A stretch of DNA of 64,000 nucleotides from contig CAICTM010000038.1 in the NCBI GenBank assembly GCA_903772945.1, forward strand, positions 1 to 64,000. Direction: 5' to 3'. Position numbers and translations under genes: made by a program. Each line of letters opens with the position of its first letter. The stretch's first letter is position 1. Positions 1-10,927 of the stretch are shown here, one piece after another. The notes beneath the pieces are model-generated. The model saw only the letters and a program-made list of their open reading frames with translations. It had not been told where the DNA came from and did not search any database. This DNA is from Seminavis robusta. Lineage: Eukaryota; Bacillariophyta; Bacillariophyceae; Naviculales; Naviculaceae.

Positions 1-805
1 GGGGGCGCCATAATGCATGGATCTGTTTATTGGCGGGAGACCTGTTGCCTATGTGACTTGGGTACTTAGGCCGAGTTCAAAATGCTGTCTAGAGCTTAAA
101 TTTTATTTCCTTACTTATGCACTTTCTGCCAGTAACCGGGAGCGTAAGGATGTACAGGGAATCCCCAGCATTCCAGGTTTCTCCCAGGATCGTACAGTGA
201 GGAATCCCCAGCATTCCAGGTTTAGTTTCTCCCAGGGAGTTGGCGGCAGTTGGGTGTCAGTTACCCGAGATCCGATCACTGTTACCAGTAGGGGGTTGGT
301 GTGTTTCCGATGGGTGTGGGGGTGTTACCAGTCGAGTATGACTAGAATACTAGATATAGCTTTTGCTAGCTCTAGAGCTTTTCCTGGTAGAAGCAGATCC
401 CCCTACTAAGATGCATGTAAATAGCTTTAGCTGGTTTATAAAAAAGCACCATCCTAGGAACTTATTTAGTTTTTGCTGACTTATTTGTGTTCTAACCCTA
501 CCCTTATACCTGCAGGGACCACCGTAGCAGGAAAAACAATTAAAGGGGTTGAGGGCTCTGGCGGCAAGACTGCCGAGGTGAAAATCAATCATTTGACGCA
601 AGAGGAACACGGAACTTTAGCGCTCTCGTGTGAGCTGTATGGGACGAAGGCTGACAGAGGCGAGGACAGGGTGCAAGGGCCACCAAATGACACAGTGATA
701 CAATTATCATATCATATTTATCATTGTCAGACTTAAATGCTCGAAGCTACTAATTCACCAAGGCTTGATGAAAGCTACAGTATCAACCATAGCCCTGAGG
801 TATAT
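1..805. other. spacer, no gene seen
   Basis: No reading frame here has recognisable content or a convincing start. The only structure is a short direct repeat (listed separately). The right part is the 3' flank of the minus-strand PLAC8-like gene that ends at 806. Confidence 0.6.
152..236. repeat. direct repeat, 43-bp period
   Basis: A block beginning GGAATCCCCAGC starts at 158 and again at 201. The two copies share at least 23 identical bases, followed by a related CTCCCAGG stretch. It is a two-copy non-coding tandem duplication. Confidence 0.7.
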
Positions 806-1886
806 TTAGGGCTCAATTTCAGGCAAATGGGCTTGTTGGCCACGGCTGTTGAAGCACCCACAAGAGCAGCACCCAATATCATGCGTAGAGTAATCATTGG
901 TATGACGAGCCATTTGTTGAATCTTTGCAATGCAAAACGAGAGCAGCAGAAGTGGTCAGCATCAAAGACAGTCCATGCAAAACAACACCATTTTGTTCTG
1001 TAGAAAACCAAGAAAGCATAATTTTGACTCACAGTGCAGCAGGAACAAAAGACAACACAGACGACATCTTCGCACCCATCTCCCAATCCTCCTGCTCCAA
1101 TATTGTACTTGTGGCGCATGGCTTAGCGGGTGCGGCAGATTGCAAAAAGCTTGTAAAGGATAAATACCCACCCCAAAACCGCACCTACTGCCAAGAGTGC
1201 CTTTTCGGTGCTGCCGGGTTCCTTAACTGTTCCATCAGGACACCTAATTTCGTCCTGATTGGTATGACGGTTGAATTCCAGTCGTCCACCAATGCACTTG
1301 TCTTGGATCGCATCAGCAGTGATGCCCAGGATAATTTGAGCCAGGATCACCAACACCCAGATTCCCGTGACAATCTGGCAAGTGTAGCTGGCGGAGGGAC
1401 GAGGACCAGGACCTCCCAACCAATCACGACTCATGCGTGTCATCACCTAACCAAGCAAGACTGTGTTCAACATAGCAAAGGGTTACATGCAGTTTATACT
1501 TTATAAGGCATGTTGTGAGAAGACACAAGTAGACTAATACTGTATCACTTACTGGGTGCACACCAGTATCCCAGACAGTACATGGGGTGGCAACAGCCAA
1601 ACTTGAAACAGTCAAAAATGTTGTCACGCCACTGACCCACAGGGATGTGGTGGATGGGAGCAAAGTCACCATCAAAAGGTAGTGCCTGGAAGGATTCTCC
1701 TTGCTTGACTCCTCCTGGAGGAACGTTGACGGACTTGCGGACCCCATTGACTTGGACTTGCAATTGGAAACCCTCCTGCAGATCCATGGGTGCCACAACC
1801 TCTACTGTGCTTCCTGCCACAGGGGTCACGTCGACTGCATTGACCAACACATTGTTGTACTGTCCTCCTTTCTCGAAATCAGCCAT
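806..1886 (-). pseudogene. PLAC8-family protein, copy 1, with two in-frame stops
   Basis: Three exons on the minus strand: 1553-1886, 1033-1460 and 806-922. Introns are 92 and 110 nt with GTAAGT and GTGAGT donors. Exon 1 starts MADFEKGG and ends in a Cys-rich CCHPMYCLGYWC segment. Exon 2 carries a membrane segment (about IVTGIWVLVILAQII), a second hydrophobic segment (ALLAVGAVLGWVFILYKLF) and CSCC. Exon 3 continues CT-IQQMARH. The paired Cys clusters around hydrophobic segments are typical of PLAC8/Cys-rich-domain membrane proteins, a family linked to cell size and metal handling in plants and animals; the role here is unknown. Compared with the intact neighbour at 3190-4232, two glutamine codons have become stops: CAG to TAG at 1447-1449 and CAA to TAA at 1123-1125. 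Splice sites and the rest of the frame are preserved, so the decay is recent or the allele is defective. Confidence 0.75.
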
Positions 1887-1961
1887 GGTCCTTGTTTTCT
1901 AAAGACCCTTGCTGAAATGACAAGATGTGCCAAAAATGAGGTTATATCCCCCCTCTAGCTA

Positions 1962-1983
1962 GCTAGCTTGCAAGCAAGCTAGC
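1962..1983. repeat. perfect inverted repeat, 10-bp arms
   Basis: GCTAGCTTGC at 1962-1971 is followed by AA and then the exact reverse complement GCAAGCTAGC at 1974-1983. It lies about 75 bp upstream of the copy 1 PLAC8 start on the minus strand. It may be a regulatory palindrome or a piece of the CTAGCTAG-rich repeats seen across the window. Confidence 0.6.
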
Positions 1984-2388
1984 CAGCAAAAGCAAAGCCT
2001 GGCTACCGTACCTGGTACTCCAAGAACACGACTGAGACATTGGCTTCTCTCCCCAAACCTTGGGGCACATACTTATTAGCGTTGACGGTTTACGGTTACG
2101 TTTGCGCAACCGGCTAGATATATTGCGCAAGTCCGGTTTCCGAACCGTTAGTTTCAATAAGGCTTCGTAGATGTAGTTAATAATTTTACGCGAGTTGAAA
2201 CTTACATGTATGCATAGTTCGCAAGCTTTCCTAATGATTACTATTGATAGATGGACCGTTTCACGCATGGTTAAGCATAGTTTCACGCATGCTGCGTGAA
2301 ACTGGCACTGGAACTGTACGTGAAACTAGTACCAGTAGCTGTACCAGTACAGGCAGTCTGCATGAAACTACATGTACTAGTACTAGCC

Positions 2389-2775
2389 AGGGTTCGCTAA
2401 CCGGTTTTTTCGGTTACCGGTTATTTGCCATTTGGTTACTGGTTGAATGATTTGGTTACTCAACCGGTAACCGGTACCCTAGCAGAACTGGTTACTCAAC
2501 CAGTAACCAGTAACCAGTAACCAGTACCCCGTCGACTGGTTACCGAACCGGTTACCGAATCGGTTACTCAAATTGCTGTTTTGGTTACCGAATCGGTTAC
2601 TCAAATTGCCATTTGGTTACCGGTTGTTTGATTTGGTTACTCAACCAGTAACCAGTAACCGGTACCCTAGCAGAACTGGTTACTCAACCAGTAACCAGTA
2701 ACCGGTACCCTAGCAAAACTGGTTACTGGTTGAGTAACCAGTAACCGGTACCCAACCAAACGGTTAGCGAACCCT
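2389..2775. mobile_element. MITE- or foldback-like element with 15-bp terminal inverted repeats
   Basis: The left end AGGGTTCGCTAACCG (2389-2403) is the exact reverse complement of the right end CGGTTAGCGAACCCT (2761-2775). The 387-bp interior consists almost entirely of GGTTAC / GTAACC words in both orientations (GGTTACTCAACC, CAGTAACCAGTAACC, CCGGTACCCTAGCA), so the strand can fold on itself. No coding frame and no clear target-site duplication is visible. It is probably a non-autonomous DNA transposon derivative whose inside has expanded as a satellite; a plain satellite is the alternative. Confidence 0.55.
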
Positions 2776-3189
2776 GCGGTTCTACTAGCTAGCTAGTCTA
2801 GTACTAGTACTAGTAGCAGATCTACTAGTCTTGGTGAAACCGTCATTATGAAAAGCTTTAAATAAAAGTCCCATTTCCGCACCCTGAATGAAGTTTTTGA
2901 GACACCCACCCAACTATCCAGCTACATGTACTACTAGCAAGTATTAGCCAGTTCCCAGCTAGCTAGCTAGACTTCCAAGCAAAACCTGCCCGTCAACACT
3001 CTTGCCAGAAACAGTAATTGCGCGAGCAATAGATGAAGTAGTTGGCTCCCATTAATTCAGTGCCTATATTAAATCTTCTGGTACCTCTTTTTAAAAACGG
3101 AAACGGAGGGTTGAATTTCACAGACTCCATTTGAAGCTACTAATTCACGGCTTGATGAAAGCTACAGTATCAACCATAGCCACAGGTAT

Positions 3190-4232
3190 TCAGGGCTCAA
3201 TTTCAGGCAGATGGTCTTGTTGGCCACGGTTATTGAAGCACTCATTAGAGCAGCACCCAATGTCGTGGGTAGAGTAGTCATTGGTATGGCGTGCCATCTG
3301 TTGAATCTGTGCAATGCAAAATGAGAGCAGCAGAAGTGGTCAGCATCAAACAAAGACAGCCAAATCAAAACAACATCTAATTTGACTTACTGTGCAGCAG
3401 GAACAAAAGAAGGCACAGCAGCAATCTTCACACCCATCTCCCAAGCCTCCTGCTTCGATATTGTACTTGCGTCGCATAGCTTGGCGAGTTCGGCAGATTG
3501 AAAAGAACAAGTAAAGGGTAAAGACCCCTCCCAAAGTTCCAGCTACTCCCATGACTGCCTTGTATGTGGTGTTGGGGCTCTCGAATGTTCCATCAGGACA
3601 CTTAATTTTGTACTGATTGGTATCAATGTCGAATTCCAGTTCTCCTCCAATACAGAATCCTTGGCTCTCGGCAATGATTCTCATGATGGATTGAACCAGG
3701 AGCACAAACACCCAGATTCCGGTGACAATCTGGCAAGTGTTGCTGACAGAGGGACGAGGACCAGGACCTCCCAACCAATCACGACTCATGCGTGTCATCA
3801 CCTGACCAGCCAAGACTGTTGAAGAAAGCAAGAGCAACGGGTTAGCTTTATGTAAAAGAGTGTGGATTGTTGCGAGAAGACACACAAGTCACGTCACTTA
3901 CTGGGTTCGCACCAGTATCCCATACAACACATGGGATGGCAACATCCAAATTTCAAACAATCACAAATGTTATCACGCCACTGACCCACAGGGATGTGGT
4001 GAGTGGGAGCATTATCATCGTAAGGTTGTGCCTGGAAGGATTCTCCTTGCTTGACTCCTCCTGAAGGAACGTTGACGGACTTGCGAACACCATTGACTTG
4101 TACTTGCAACTGGTAACCCTCCTGCAGATCCATGGGTGCCACAACCTCTACCGTGCTTCCTGCCACGGGAGTCACTTCCACGGCATTCACCAACGGAATC
4201 TTGTCCGCTCCTCCTTTCTCGAGATCAGCCAT
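3190..4232 (-). CDS. PLAC8-family membrane protein, copy 2 (intact)
   Basis: Three exons on the minus strand: 3902-4232, 3391-3815 and 3190-3306, with introns of 86 and 84 nt (GTAAGT donors), giving about 290 residues. I chose the MADLEKGG start at 4232, not the upstream in-frame Met at 4253, because it matches copy 1. The N-terminal third is soluble and ends in CCHPMCCMGYWC. Exon 2 holds two hydrophobic segments (IVTGIWVFVLLVQSIM and AVMGVAGTLGGVFTLYLFF) separated by a loop with one Cys in each half, then a CEDCCCAFFCSCC cluster. Exon 3 gives T-IQQMARHTNDY, as expected after the PLAC8 Cys cluster, and a CCSNEC tail. All frames join without breaks. PLAC8 proteins sit in membranes and have been tied to growth control and metal flux elsewhere; the substrate here cannot be told. 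It is a tandem duplicate of 806-1886. Confidence 0.82.
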
Positions 4233-5431
4233 GGTGTGTCTTTTCTTTGTCAACTCTCTCTTTATCTTCGTTTGACAACTGATAGTAGTAATAGTCGCTG
4301 TTGATTCGATTCGCTTCTTTGATTTGACTCGGGTTCTGTTGTAGTTGCTGTTGCTGTTGCTCTGAGCGTTGTGGAAGGCAGGTTACTGGTAGCTGTGCAC
4401 GGTGAATGAAGGTAAGGTAACCCGGAAGTTTTACCGAATCGAATCGAATCTTTGCCAGATCCACACCCGGTCAAAAATAGCCAGGCGGTTGATGTGAGAG
4501 ACACGAGATCCATCGCAACTCCCAAGGGTTTCCTGACCCCCAACCCTTGGGTTCCCGATTTGGGACAGCTCTAGGTTCTGGTCTTAGCTGGCTACCAGAG
4601 GTGTGGCTGGGAACTAGAGGCATCAGGACCTTGCAAAGTTTGGCCTTGTGCTGTTGCTTGGTCCAAGGGGGAGGGGGTCAGTTGGAGGGGGGCCCAGCCA
4701 GCTAGCTAGAGCATGTGTTGGCCAGGTGTTTCTCTGGGTGCGTTCCGGAAGTGGTGGGCATGATGGAGTTCTTGGGCCTAGCTAGCCTGCCAGGTAGATA
4801 GAGTGTTGGTCTGGGAATGAGACGTTGCTTGTGGCTGCCTCGGCATCCTGTTGCTTGGCTTGCTTGGCTGGAGTTGGCCGTTCCAGTTCAAGAAGGTTCA
4901 AGACGCGTGGCGAAAGAAGAATGATGAGAGGCTTGTTTGCCTTTCCTGCCTTTTCCTCTTGCTGTAGAATCGAATCGAATCGAATCGGCGTAAGAAAGGA
5001 ATAATCCTTTTGCGAGGTATTTTGCTTGTCAACGATCCAGCAGCCCCTGTGAAGCGACGTCTGAAAACAAGCAGCCAGCTAGGTGCTTTTGAAGGGTGTT
5101 TGCTTGCTTGGCGTCATAAGACTACGGCGACGAAAAAAGTACAAACAAGCCAATGGAAGTGGGTCTGGTTTCCAGTTCCATTTAGATTGCCTCTATTGCG
5201 GCTACTGTACTGGTAGCTAACTAGCCTGCCAGCCGTGTAGTTCATGGTGGACGGTCTTTCTATTGACGTTCTTGCTGGAAGACACTTAAAAAAAAAACGC
5301 ACTTCCACTATTCCACTATTGTAGGATCACGTAGCGAAGGATTCTACACGGCATACAAGCAAACTGAAACAGGCAAATCAATCTGACGTTTGTGTGTTTT
5401 GTTTTGATAAAAGGGCGCTACAATTTACTTG
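4233..5431. other. spacer, no gene seen
   Basis: The 5' flank of PLAC8 copy 2 is pyrimidine-rich on the plus strand (GTTGCTGTTGCTGTTGC near 4335). A perfect (GAATC)4 microsatellite lies at 4967-4986 and CTAGCTAG words are scattered through the stretch. Short frames have no recognisable content. Confidence 0.55.
4967..4986. repeat. (GAATC)4 microsatellite
   Basis: Four perfect pentamers. Related TCGAA/TCGAG pentamer runs occur at 36006-36023, 41118-41135 and 41887-41905, so this repeat type recurs in the spacers. Confidence 0.8.
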
Positions 5432-6379
5432 TTAGTCTCCTCCCATGAGAATATGGCCAATGGTTTCCATATTCCTGGAGAACGTATCTACCCTCGCTTG
5501 TATGAAATTGGCGGCGAATGACAATTGTTGTTGGATTGGTGATTCTGGCTTCGAGGAGGAGGAGGATGCATGAAGGCAGTTGGATCTTTGTTGGTGCCAA
5601 GCGTTGTCAATGGCAGCCTCTTCGTCGCGGTTGGAGTGGGTATCATCAGTATCGGTAGCACCGGTATTAATAGAAGCAGTGTGTGGCACCTCTGTGGTTA
5701 TCATTGAGTTGGTCTTTTCTTCTTGGATTGTTGGATGATGCCAGTGGTTGTGTTGGTATCCAAAGAGAGCCAGTGCGAGCCTTTCTAGATCTGCAGTGGG
5801 TTCCATCGTTGTATGGCTTGGGTGTTTGTCTGGTTGTGTTGGAACTTGTTGGTTTTGATTATGGTTGGTATGTGTTGTGTTTTTAGGATTATGAAGGGAC
5901 AAGTCGAGAGCTTCGAGTTCCCTGAGATCCATAAAAGAAATAGAATCCTCGGGACGAAAACTGCATCTCCTTTGCACAACATTCAACGGTGGCGTTGGTT
6001 GGAGATTGTTACTGGTACTGGTACTGGTACTGGTACTGGTACTGGTACTGGTGGTGCTATGTCTGTGTCTTCTACAGTGTTGTCTTCTCTTGCTGATGCT
6101 TCTGATGCTGTGGTTGTTGAAGGAAGCATGCATGCATGTGGTACTGCTACTATAATATGTAGTATGCGTAGAAGGAAAGGACCAAGAGGAGATGGATTCA
6201 TCCAGAGATGAAGGACCTGTACCTCCACTAGCAGTAGATGCTGATGTTGATGTAGACTTGGTACTCACTGTGGTCACAGTTCTGGAGCAGCAACCAACTC
6301 CATCTCTAACGGTACGTGTATCGCCCACAAAAACGTCCAACTTCAGCCCCTCCAAATGCGCCGACAAAGATACCATCAT
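5432..6379 (-). CDS. unrecognised Ser/Thr-rich protein, family member A
   Basis: An uninterrupted minus-strand frame of 315 residues beginning Met-Met at 6379. It is rich in Ser, Thr, His and Asn, with a (Ser-Thr)n run encoded by a GGTACT hexamer repeat near 6010-6051. Three short blocks match neighbours B (10928-11575) and C (12789-13328): LDESISSWSFP near residue 58, CSFRPEDSISFMDLRELEAL-DLSL near residue 138, and a C-terminal ARVDTFSRNMETIGHILMG tail. Between the blocks the sequence is low-complexity and probably disordered. No signal peptide, membrane segment or known domain is visible. Function unknown; the layout (short conserved blocks in disordered sequence) suggests docking motifs for a partner. 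An upstream frame at 6441-6728 could be a 5' exon, but I found no splice signals to support that. Confidence 0.65.
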   Translation of the reverse strand: MMVSLSAHLEGLKLDVFVGDTRTVRDGVGCCSRTVTTVSTKSTSTSASTASGGTGPSSLDESISSWSFPSTHTTYYSSSTTCMHASFNNHSIRSISKRRQHCRRHRHSTTSTSTSTSTSTSTSNNLQPTPPLNVVQRRCSFRPEDSISFMDLRELEALDLSLHNPKNTTHTNHNQNQQVPTQPDKHPSHTTMEPTADLERLALALFGYQHNHWHHPTIQEEKTNSMITTEVPHTASINTGATDTDDTHSNRDEEAAIDNAWHQQRSNCLHASSSSSKPESPIQQQLSFAANFIQARVDTFSRNMETIGHILMGGD

Positions 6380-7568
6380 GAACCTGTTCAGATTGATTGA
6401 TACCGTAGTCAGAAGCTGGCTACTAGTAGATCAAGCCCTTCTATTGTTGGTTATTGATGATGTTTCTGCTGCTGCTGAGTGCAATCTTGCCTGACGTTCT
6501 GTTCTGGAAATTATTGTAGTTGATGTTCCGATGGGTGATGTTTGGAAAGTCAGGGATGTGTACCGGTGGTCGGAAGTCCCGGTGGAATGGTGGAATTTTC
6601 AATCTGGCGATTAGGGCGCTGGTTTCCTCCGATGCTTGTGGCGTCAGTTCTTGCTTGATGTCTTGCATGCTTGGAGAGACGCAGCAAGCGTGACGTTCGC
6701 GATCGCTTCTGGTTCCGTTAGCTCCCATGATTCCTAATCCGTCAGCGTCCTCTCAATAGCTCTCCGTCGCTCTGCTTCTTTTTACCTTGCTATTGTGTGT
6801 CTCAGATCTTTCTTCTGAATGGTTATTATTATCGAGTGGGACCTTTGTAGATCTTTAGCTATTTCTTTTCGAAAGGGCCATACTACTCCGGAGCACAAAT
6901 GCGGACAGTCCTCATTTACTATTTAGTTTTAAGAAAACAGATCTACTAACATCATCTAGTATGATCAACCTTCAAACCTTGACATTAAGACATGCTGCAA
7001 CCTTGACACCCTTACATTTAGAAATATTTTGTGTAAAATTGACCCCTTCCAGTAAACACTCAATATGACACTATCAACTACACTATCTCAACAAAGTAAG
7101 ACAATGTCATTCAAAACAACATTATTGCTGACAAATACCATTCAACAACTAGGTCAATTGGTTGGATATTGACTGAGATCTGGTAACCAGAAGTTGGTTG
7201 CTTTTTGATCACAAAATCATCCTCCAGCCATGCAACTAGGGACGTTAAGTACCAAATTCAAATATGTTTCCCAGGTGTTCCGGAGGTTTTCCTCATTTTT
7301 GCATCTGTCCGCATTTTTGCCGCAGAGTAGCATATCTTTTGGATTGCAACGAGGCGCCTTGACAACTTTACTTGTACACAGCAACGTTGTACTGGTACCA
7401 GAGCACTGCACTGCCCGCACGAACCAAACTCTCCTCCTCCGATCTCAGTGTGCCATGGACATTCAAGGCTCACAATTTCGACAAATACACCACAAAAAAC
7501 ACAAAGAAAAAATAACAAAAATAACAAAAATACCACTACTACTACTACGGCATTGATTCAGTACAATA
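6380..7568. other. spacer between family member A and the monooxygenase gene
   Basis: A 95-codon minus-strand frame with a true ATG (6441-6728) lies just upstream of member A, but it has no recognisable domain and may be 5' leader. 6780-7200 is AT-rich and unstructured. The stretch before 7569 carries an A-rich leader. Nothing else is supported. Confidence 0.5.
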
Positions 7569-9862
7569 ATGATGCTTTCATCAAAGAAACTCGCCGCACA
7601 GTTGGTGTGGCTTTCTTGCCTACTTGCCGTTGCCTCGGGCCAGGGTGATGCTTGCTTTGATGAACGCAGCAGCAAATACTTTTCCAAGAACGATTGGAAG
7701 TACTGCCAACAGCTGGAGCCTAATCTGTTCATGTACTACGCTCCCCTTGTTGAAGACCAAGGAGGAAATGTAATGCTCGGCTTGCATGCGACGAGTGACA
7801 CTACTGGGTGGACCGCTCTGGCATTGGCCGGCAATGGCGGTATGAAAGGAGCCTCCCAAATCGTTGTTCGCCGTGACAATGACAATGGCAATGGCAATGA
7901 CAATGACAATACTGATTGGGTCGCAGAAGATAGATACTCCACCGATTATTCAACCCCTCTCATGGATGAATCGCAAGACGTGAAACTTCTCTTTGCCGAT
8001 CAGACGGATGAGGGTGAAACAGCATGGGGTGTCCTGCTCATGATCAACCCTTGTGATGAACCATTTGATTATCCTATTGAAGACAAGAGCACCTACATGC
8101 ACTGGGCAGCTGGAAGTGATCACACATTCTCCTTTCATGGGAACAAGCGAGGACAGTTCCATGCAAACCTCTTCCAAGCTCCACAAGTCGTGCCCTCCAC
8201 AGAGGGTTTGGACTACATTGATTTTGTCATGCCAAATGTCCCTGTGGTGGTGGGAGAGGGTGGCACGGATCCAACCAATCCCTACATTTGTGGCTTTTTT
8301 GACTTGGATGAAATCTACGCAGGCAGTGGGCACAGTAGCCAAGACAAGATTCATGCCATCCACATGACACCGGTGATTGCGGAAACATCCAAGAAGTACG
8401 TGCACCATCAAATCCTCTATGAATGCTCCTTTGGTGGTGCAGATTCCCAATTTGATGATGATGACGATGATGCTACTCCGGTGGATGTGGACAATCTCCA
8501 GCATTTGCAGATTGTCCCAGAGTGTGAGTCAATGCCTCCTAATTGCTGGGAGATGAAGTACGGTTGGGCTGTTGGTGGTCAGGATATCATTTTGCCGGAT
8601 GATGTCGGGATTCCCTTTGGTACGTTGCAGTTCGTTGGTTCCCTTTCGTTTAAAAGATTTCTCGTATCATGATGACTACAGTATGAACGACGGCTCAAAT
8701 GACATGGCCTCTTATTCTGCTTTTAAAAACAGGCGAAGGAAAGCGATGGTTGGCACTACAGGTCCATTACTACAATCCAAACCTCGATGAAGGAGTAACC
8801 GACAGCTCTGGTGTCCGAGTCTATATCTCCCCAGAAGTTCGTAGTCAAGACGCGGCAATTATGGAATTCGATTCTGGCACTGTTGCATATCAGCGCCCTC
8901 CCATGCCCATGGGAGTTGCAAACTATGAGCTTCCACCCTTTGTGGTCCCTTCCAGTTGCACCTCAAGCGTCTGGAATCAACCACTCAACATCTTGGGTGT
9001 TTTTCATCACCTTCATAGGCTTGGAAGGCAAATGGAGCTTGTCGTTGAGCGGGATGGCCAAAACCTGGGGCCATTGCGCAAAGAGTTTGGCTATGATTTC
9101 AATCACCAAACTATCGAAGAGAGCCCCTTTAAGGAGCTGCTCCCAGGTGACCAAATTGTTGTCAAATGCTCCTATGACACAACCAGTGCAACCAAAAACG
9201 TGTCTTTTGGGGAACTGACCCAGGACGAAATGTGCTATGGAGGGGTCCTGTATTACCCCCGACAACAGGATGACTTATTCCATTACTATCCTCCCCAAGC
9301 CAACCCTTCCTCCTGTTCCGCTCCAGGCACCGGAGAATGGGCCAATGTTAGCCGCTGCGCTCAGGCATTTTCCGAGTCTGTACCCAAGTTTTTCGACTAC
9401 GAAATGCCATTCGATTTTGATGCTGTCACAATGTGCAATGCTGATTGGTTTGAATCCGAGGTTGGCTGGTTCTTTGATGATATTTGCCCCACCTGCCAGG
9501 CAACCCAGAACTGTACTGTGGAAGAGGTGGCTACGCATGCACAAGAGGACTTTTGTGTCCGTTGGTGCTCTGAAAATGCCAACCTATCCTTGTACCCTGA
9601 CTTGAGTCGTACAGATCCCCACGATACCGGTGCCTGGGGATGCCCCAATGAGCTGTTCAAGGCACCCGTCCCATTGGATCCACCTGTGTGTGAGACTATT
9701 GGAGATCTCTCCCTGGAGATACCAGAGAGTGCAGCGGGCAACCGAACAGATGATGATCTCGTGTCGGAGAGCTTCAGTGGTGCTGATGGTGTCTTTAGCT
9801 CCCCTGTGCCCAGCATCCTTTCTGCCACAACCTTGATTCTGCTATTCACTGCGAGTTTCTAG
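7569..9862 (+). CDS. secreted DOMON plus copper type II ascorbate-dependent monooxygenase (DBH/MOXD-like)
   Basis: Two exons, 7569-8619 and 8733-9862 (113-nt intron, GTACGT donor, phase 1), about 726 residues. A hydrophobic signal peptide (QLVWLSCLLAVASG) precedes a DOMON-type region (to about residue 205, with HGNKRGQFHANLF). Next comes the two-part copper monooxygenase core of the dopamine beta-hydroxylase / peptidylglycine monooxygenase class. Visible metal ligands are His279-His280 (KYVHHQILYEC), His362 (ALQVHYYNP), His443 and His445 (HLHRLGR) and Met517 (DEMCYGGVLYYP). The motifs GWAVGG, DSSGVRVY and AAIM are also conserved. A Cys-rich tail ends in a short hydrophobic stretch (ILSATTLILLFTASF) that could serve as a GPI or membrane anchor. 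The family hydroxylates small substrates with O2 and ascorbate; the substrate here is unknown. Asp/Asn/Gly repeats at residues 102-115 are a local insertion. A likely poly(A) signal (AAAATAAA) follows near 9909. Confidence 0.88.
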
Positions 9863-10927
9863 CTCTAGTTAGATGTTGATATGCAGGTTGGAAGTGAAGC
9901 GCATGTAGGAAAATAAAAGAAGAACTAGTCTTGGTTAGCTTTGACAGTGTCCTACATTACGGTACCTGTCGTTTAGGACGTGGCTCCAACAACCTGGTCA
10001 GGTGGGTTGAGCTACGAAGTGGATGGCGTGGGAGCTCATTTATTTGATTCGGGCCAAAACTGGTTCAATAAGATGTTGACCTTGTATCAATGGCTGATAG
10101 CAATCTCTTGTGGTGCTGTCCATCATGTTCAGGCAAGCGCAAACTAGCTAGATGAAAACAAAGGGAACAAGGCAAGAAACTTTCTAAACCAGCCAGGAAC
10201 GAAGCGATCAAGGAAAGATCCGGACCTGGTGGGACGGCATCAGCCGCCTGAAAGTGTAAATTCGAGATCTTCTATGCGAGCACTGGACTGACTCAGGCAA
10301 CCATCTCGCCCGCCAATAGCGTCATCGAATGACGAGGTTGGTGATTGGCCTTCTCTCCTTCTCCCTACCGTACTCACTCCTCACTGCTCGCTCTGCAACC
10401 CTTCAGTCACTCTTCATGCGTGTAGCCCAACCGAAACAGCGAAAACGTCAACCTGGCACCGTACCGGTACGGGAAATCTACCGCTTGAATGCAAGACCTG
10501 AACACAGCATGGTCCAAATTTCGCAACTGTGCTTGTAGCTGGAAAAGCTGCTGCTTGTTTGAAAAAGGGCATTCTAGGCATCGAAGACTTTTTGCAACTA
10601 AATCAGAGACTTAGTCTTCAGATGCTGTTCACGCGACTCTTAACTCATATCTTCACTCGACGACTAGCCAAGATATTCACTGGATCCTGCTCACAAATTA
10701 CCACCAAGAATGAAAATCTAGAGAAAAATGATGCAGGATGCAGAATGGGCTTTATGTAGGATACTCGTAGTAGGTACCGGTATAGGTGTAGGCAACTTTA
10801 CAGTGCAGGGATACCACCTCTCACAAACCGAAAAAACCCCACCGAAGCCACTCCCAGTTTTTGAAAACCAACCTAAAAACTAGACTAACCAACCAAGTCT
10901 ATCTTACCAACTACCCCATAAGCTACC
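9863..10927. other. spacer, no gene seen
   Basis: It contains the polyadenylation region of the monooxygenase gene and the 5' flank of family member B. Small frames at 10329-10759 have no recognisable content. Confidence 0.55.

Larger units (their letters stand above)
1887..3189. other. spacer between the two PLAC8-like genes
   Basis: It holds the 5' flank of copy 1, a palindrome, a small inverted-repeat element (2389-2775) and the 3' flank of copy 2. I see no supported gene. Confidence 0.6.

Noticed and set aside
806-1886. Reassignment of TAA and TAG to glutamine
   Set aside because: Other genes in the window end normally at TAA (family A, MgtE type) and TAG (monooxygenase, PAP2 type), so the standard code applies.
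6010-6051. Possible CRISPR-like or regulatory array
   Set aside because: It is a simple GGTACT hexamer run inside the coding frame of family member A.
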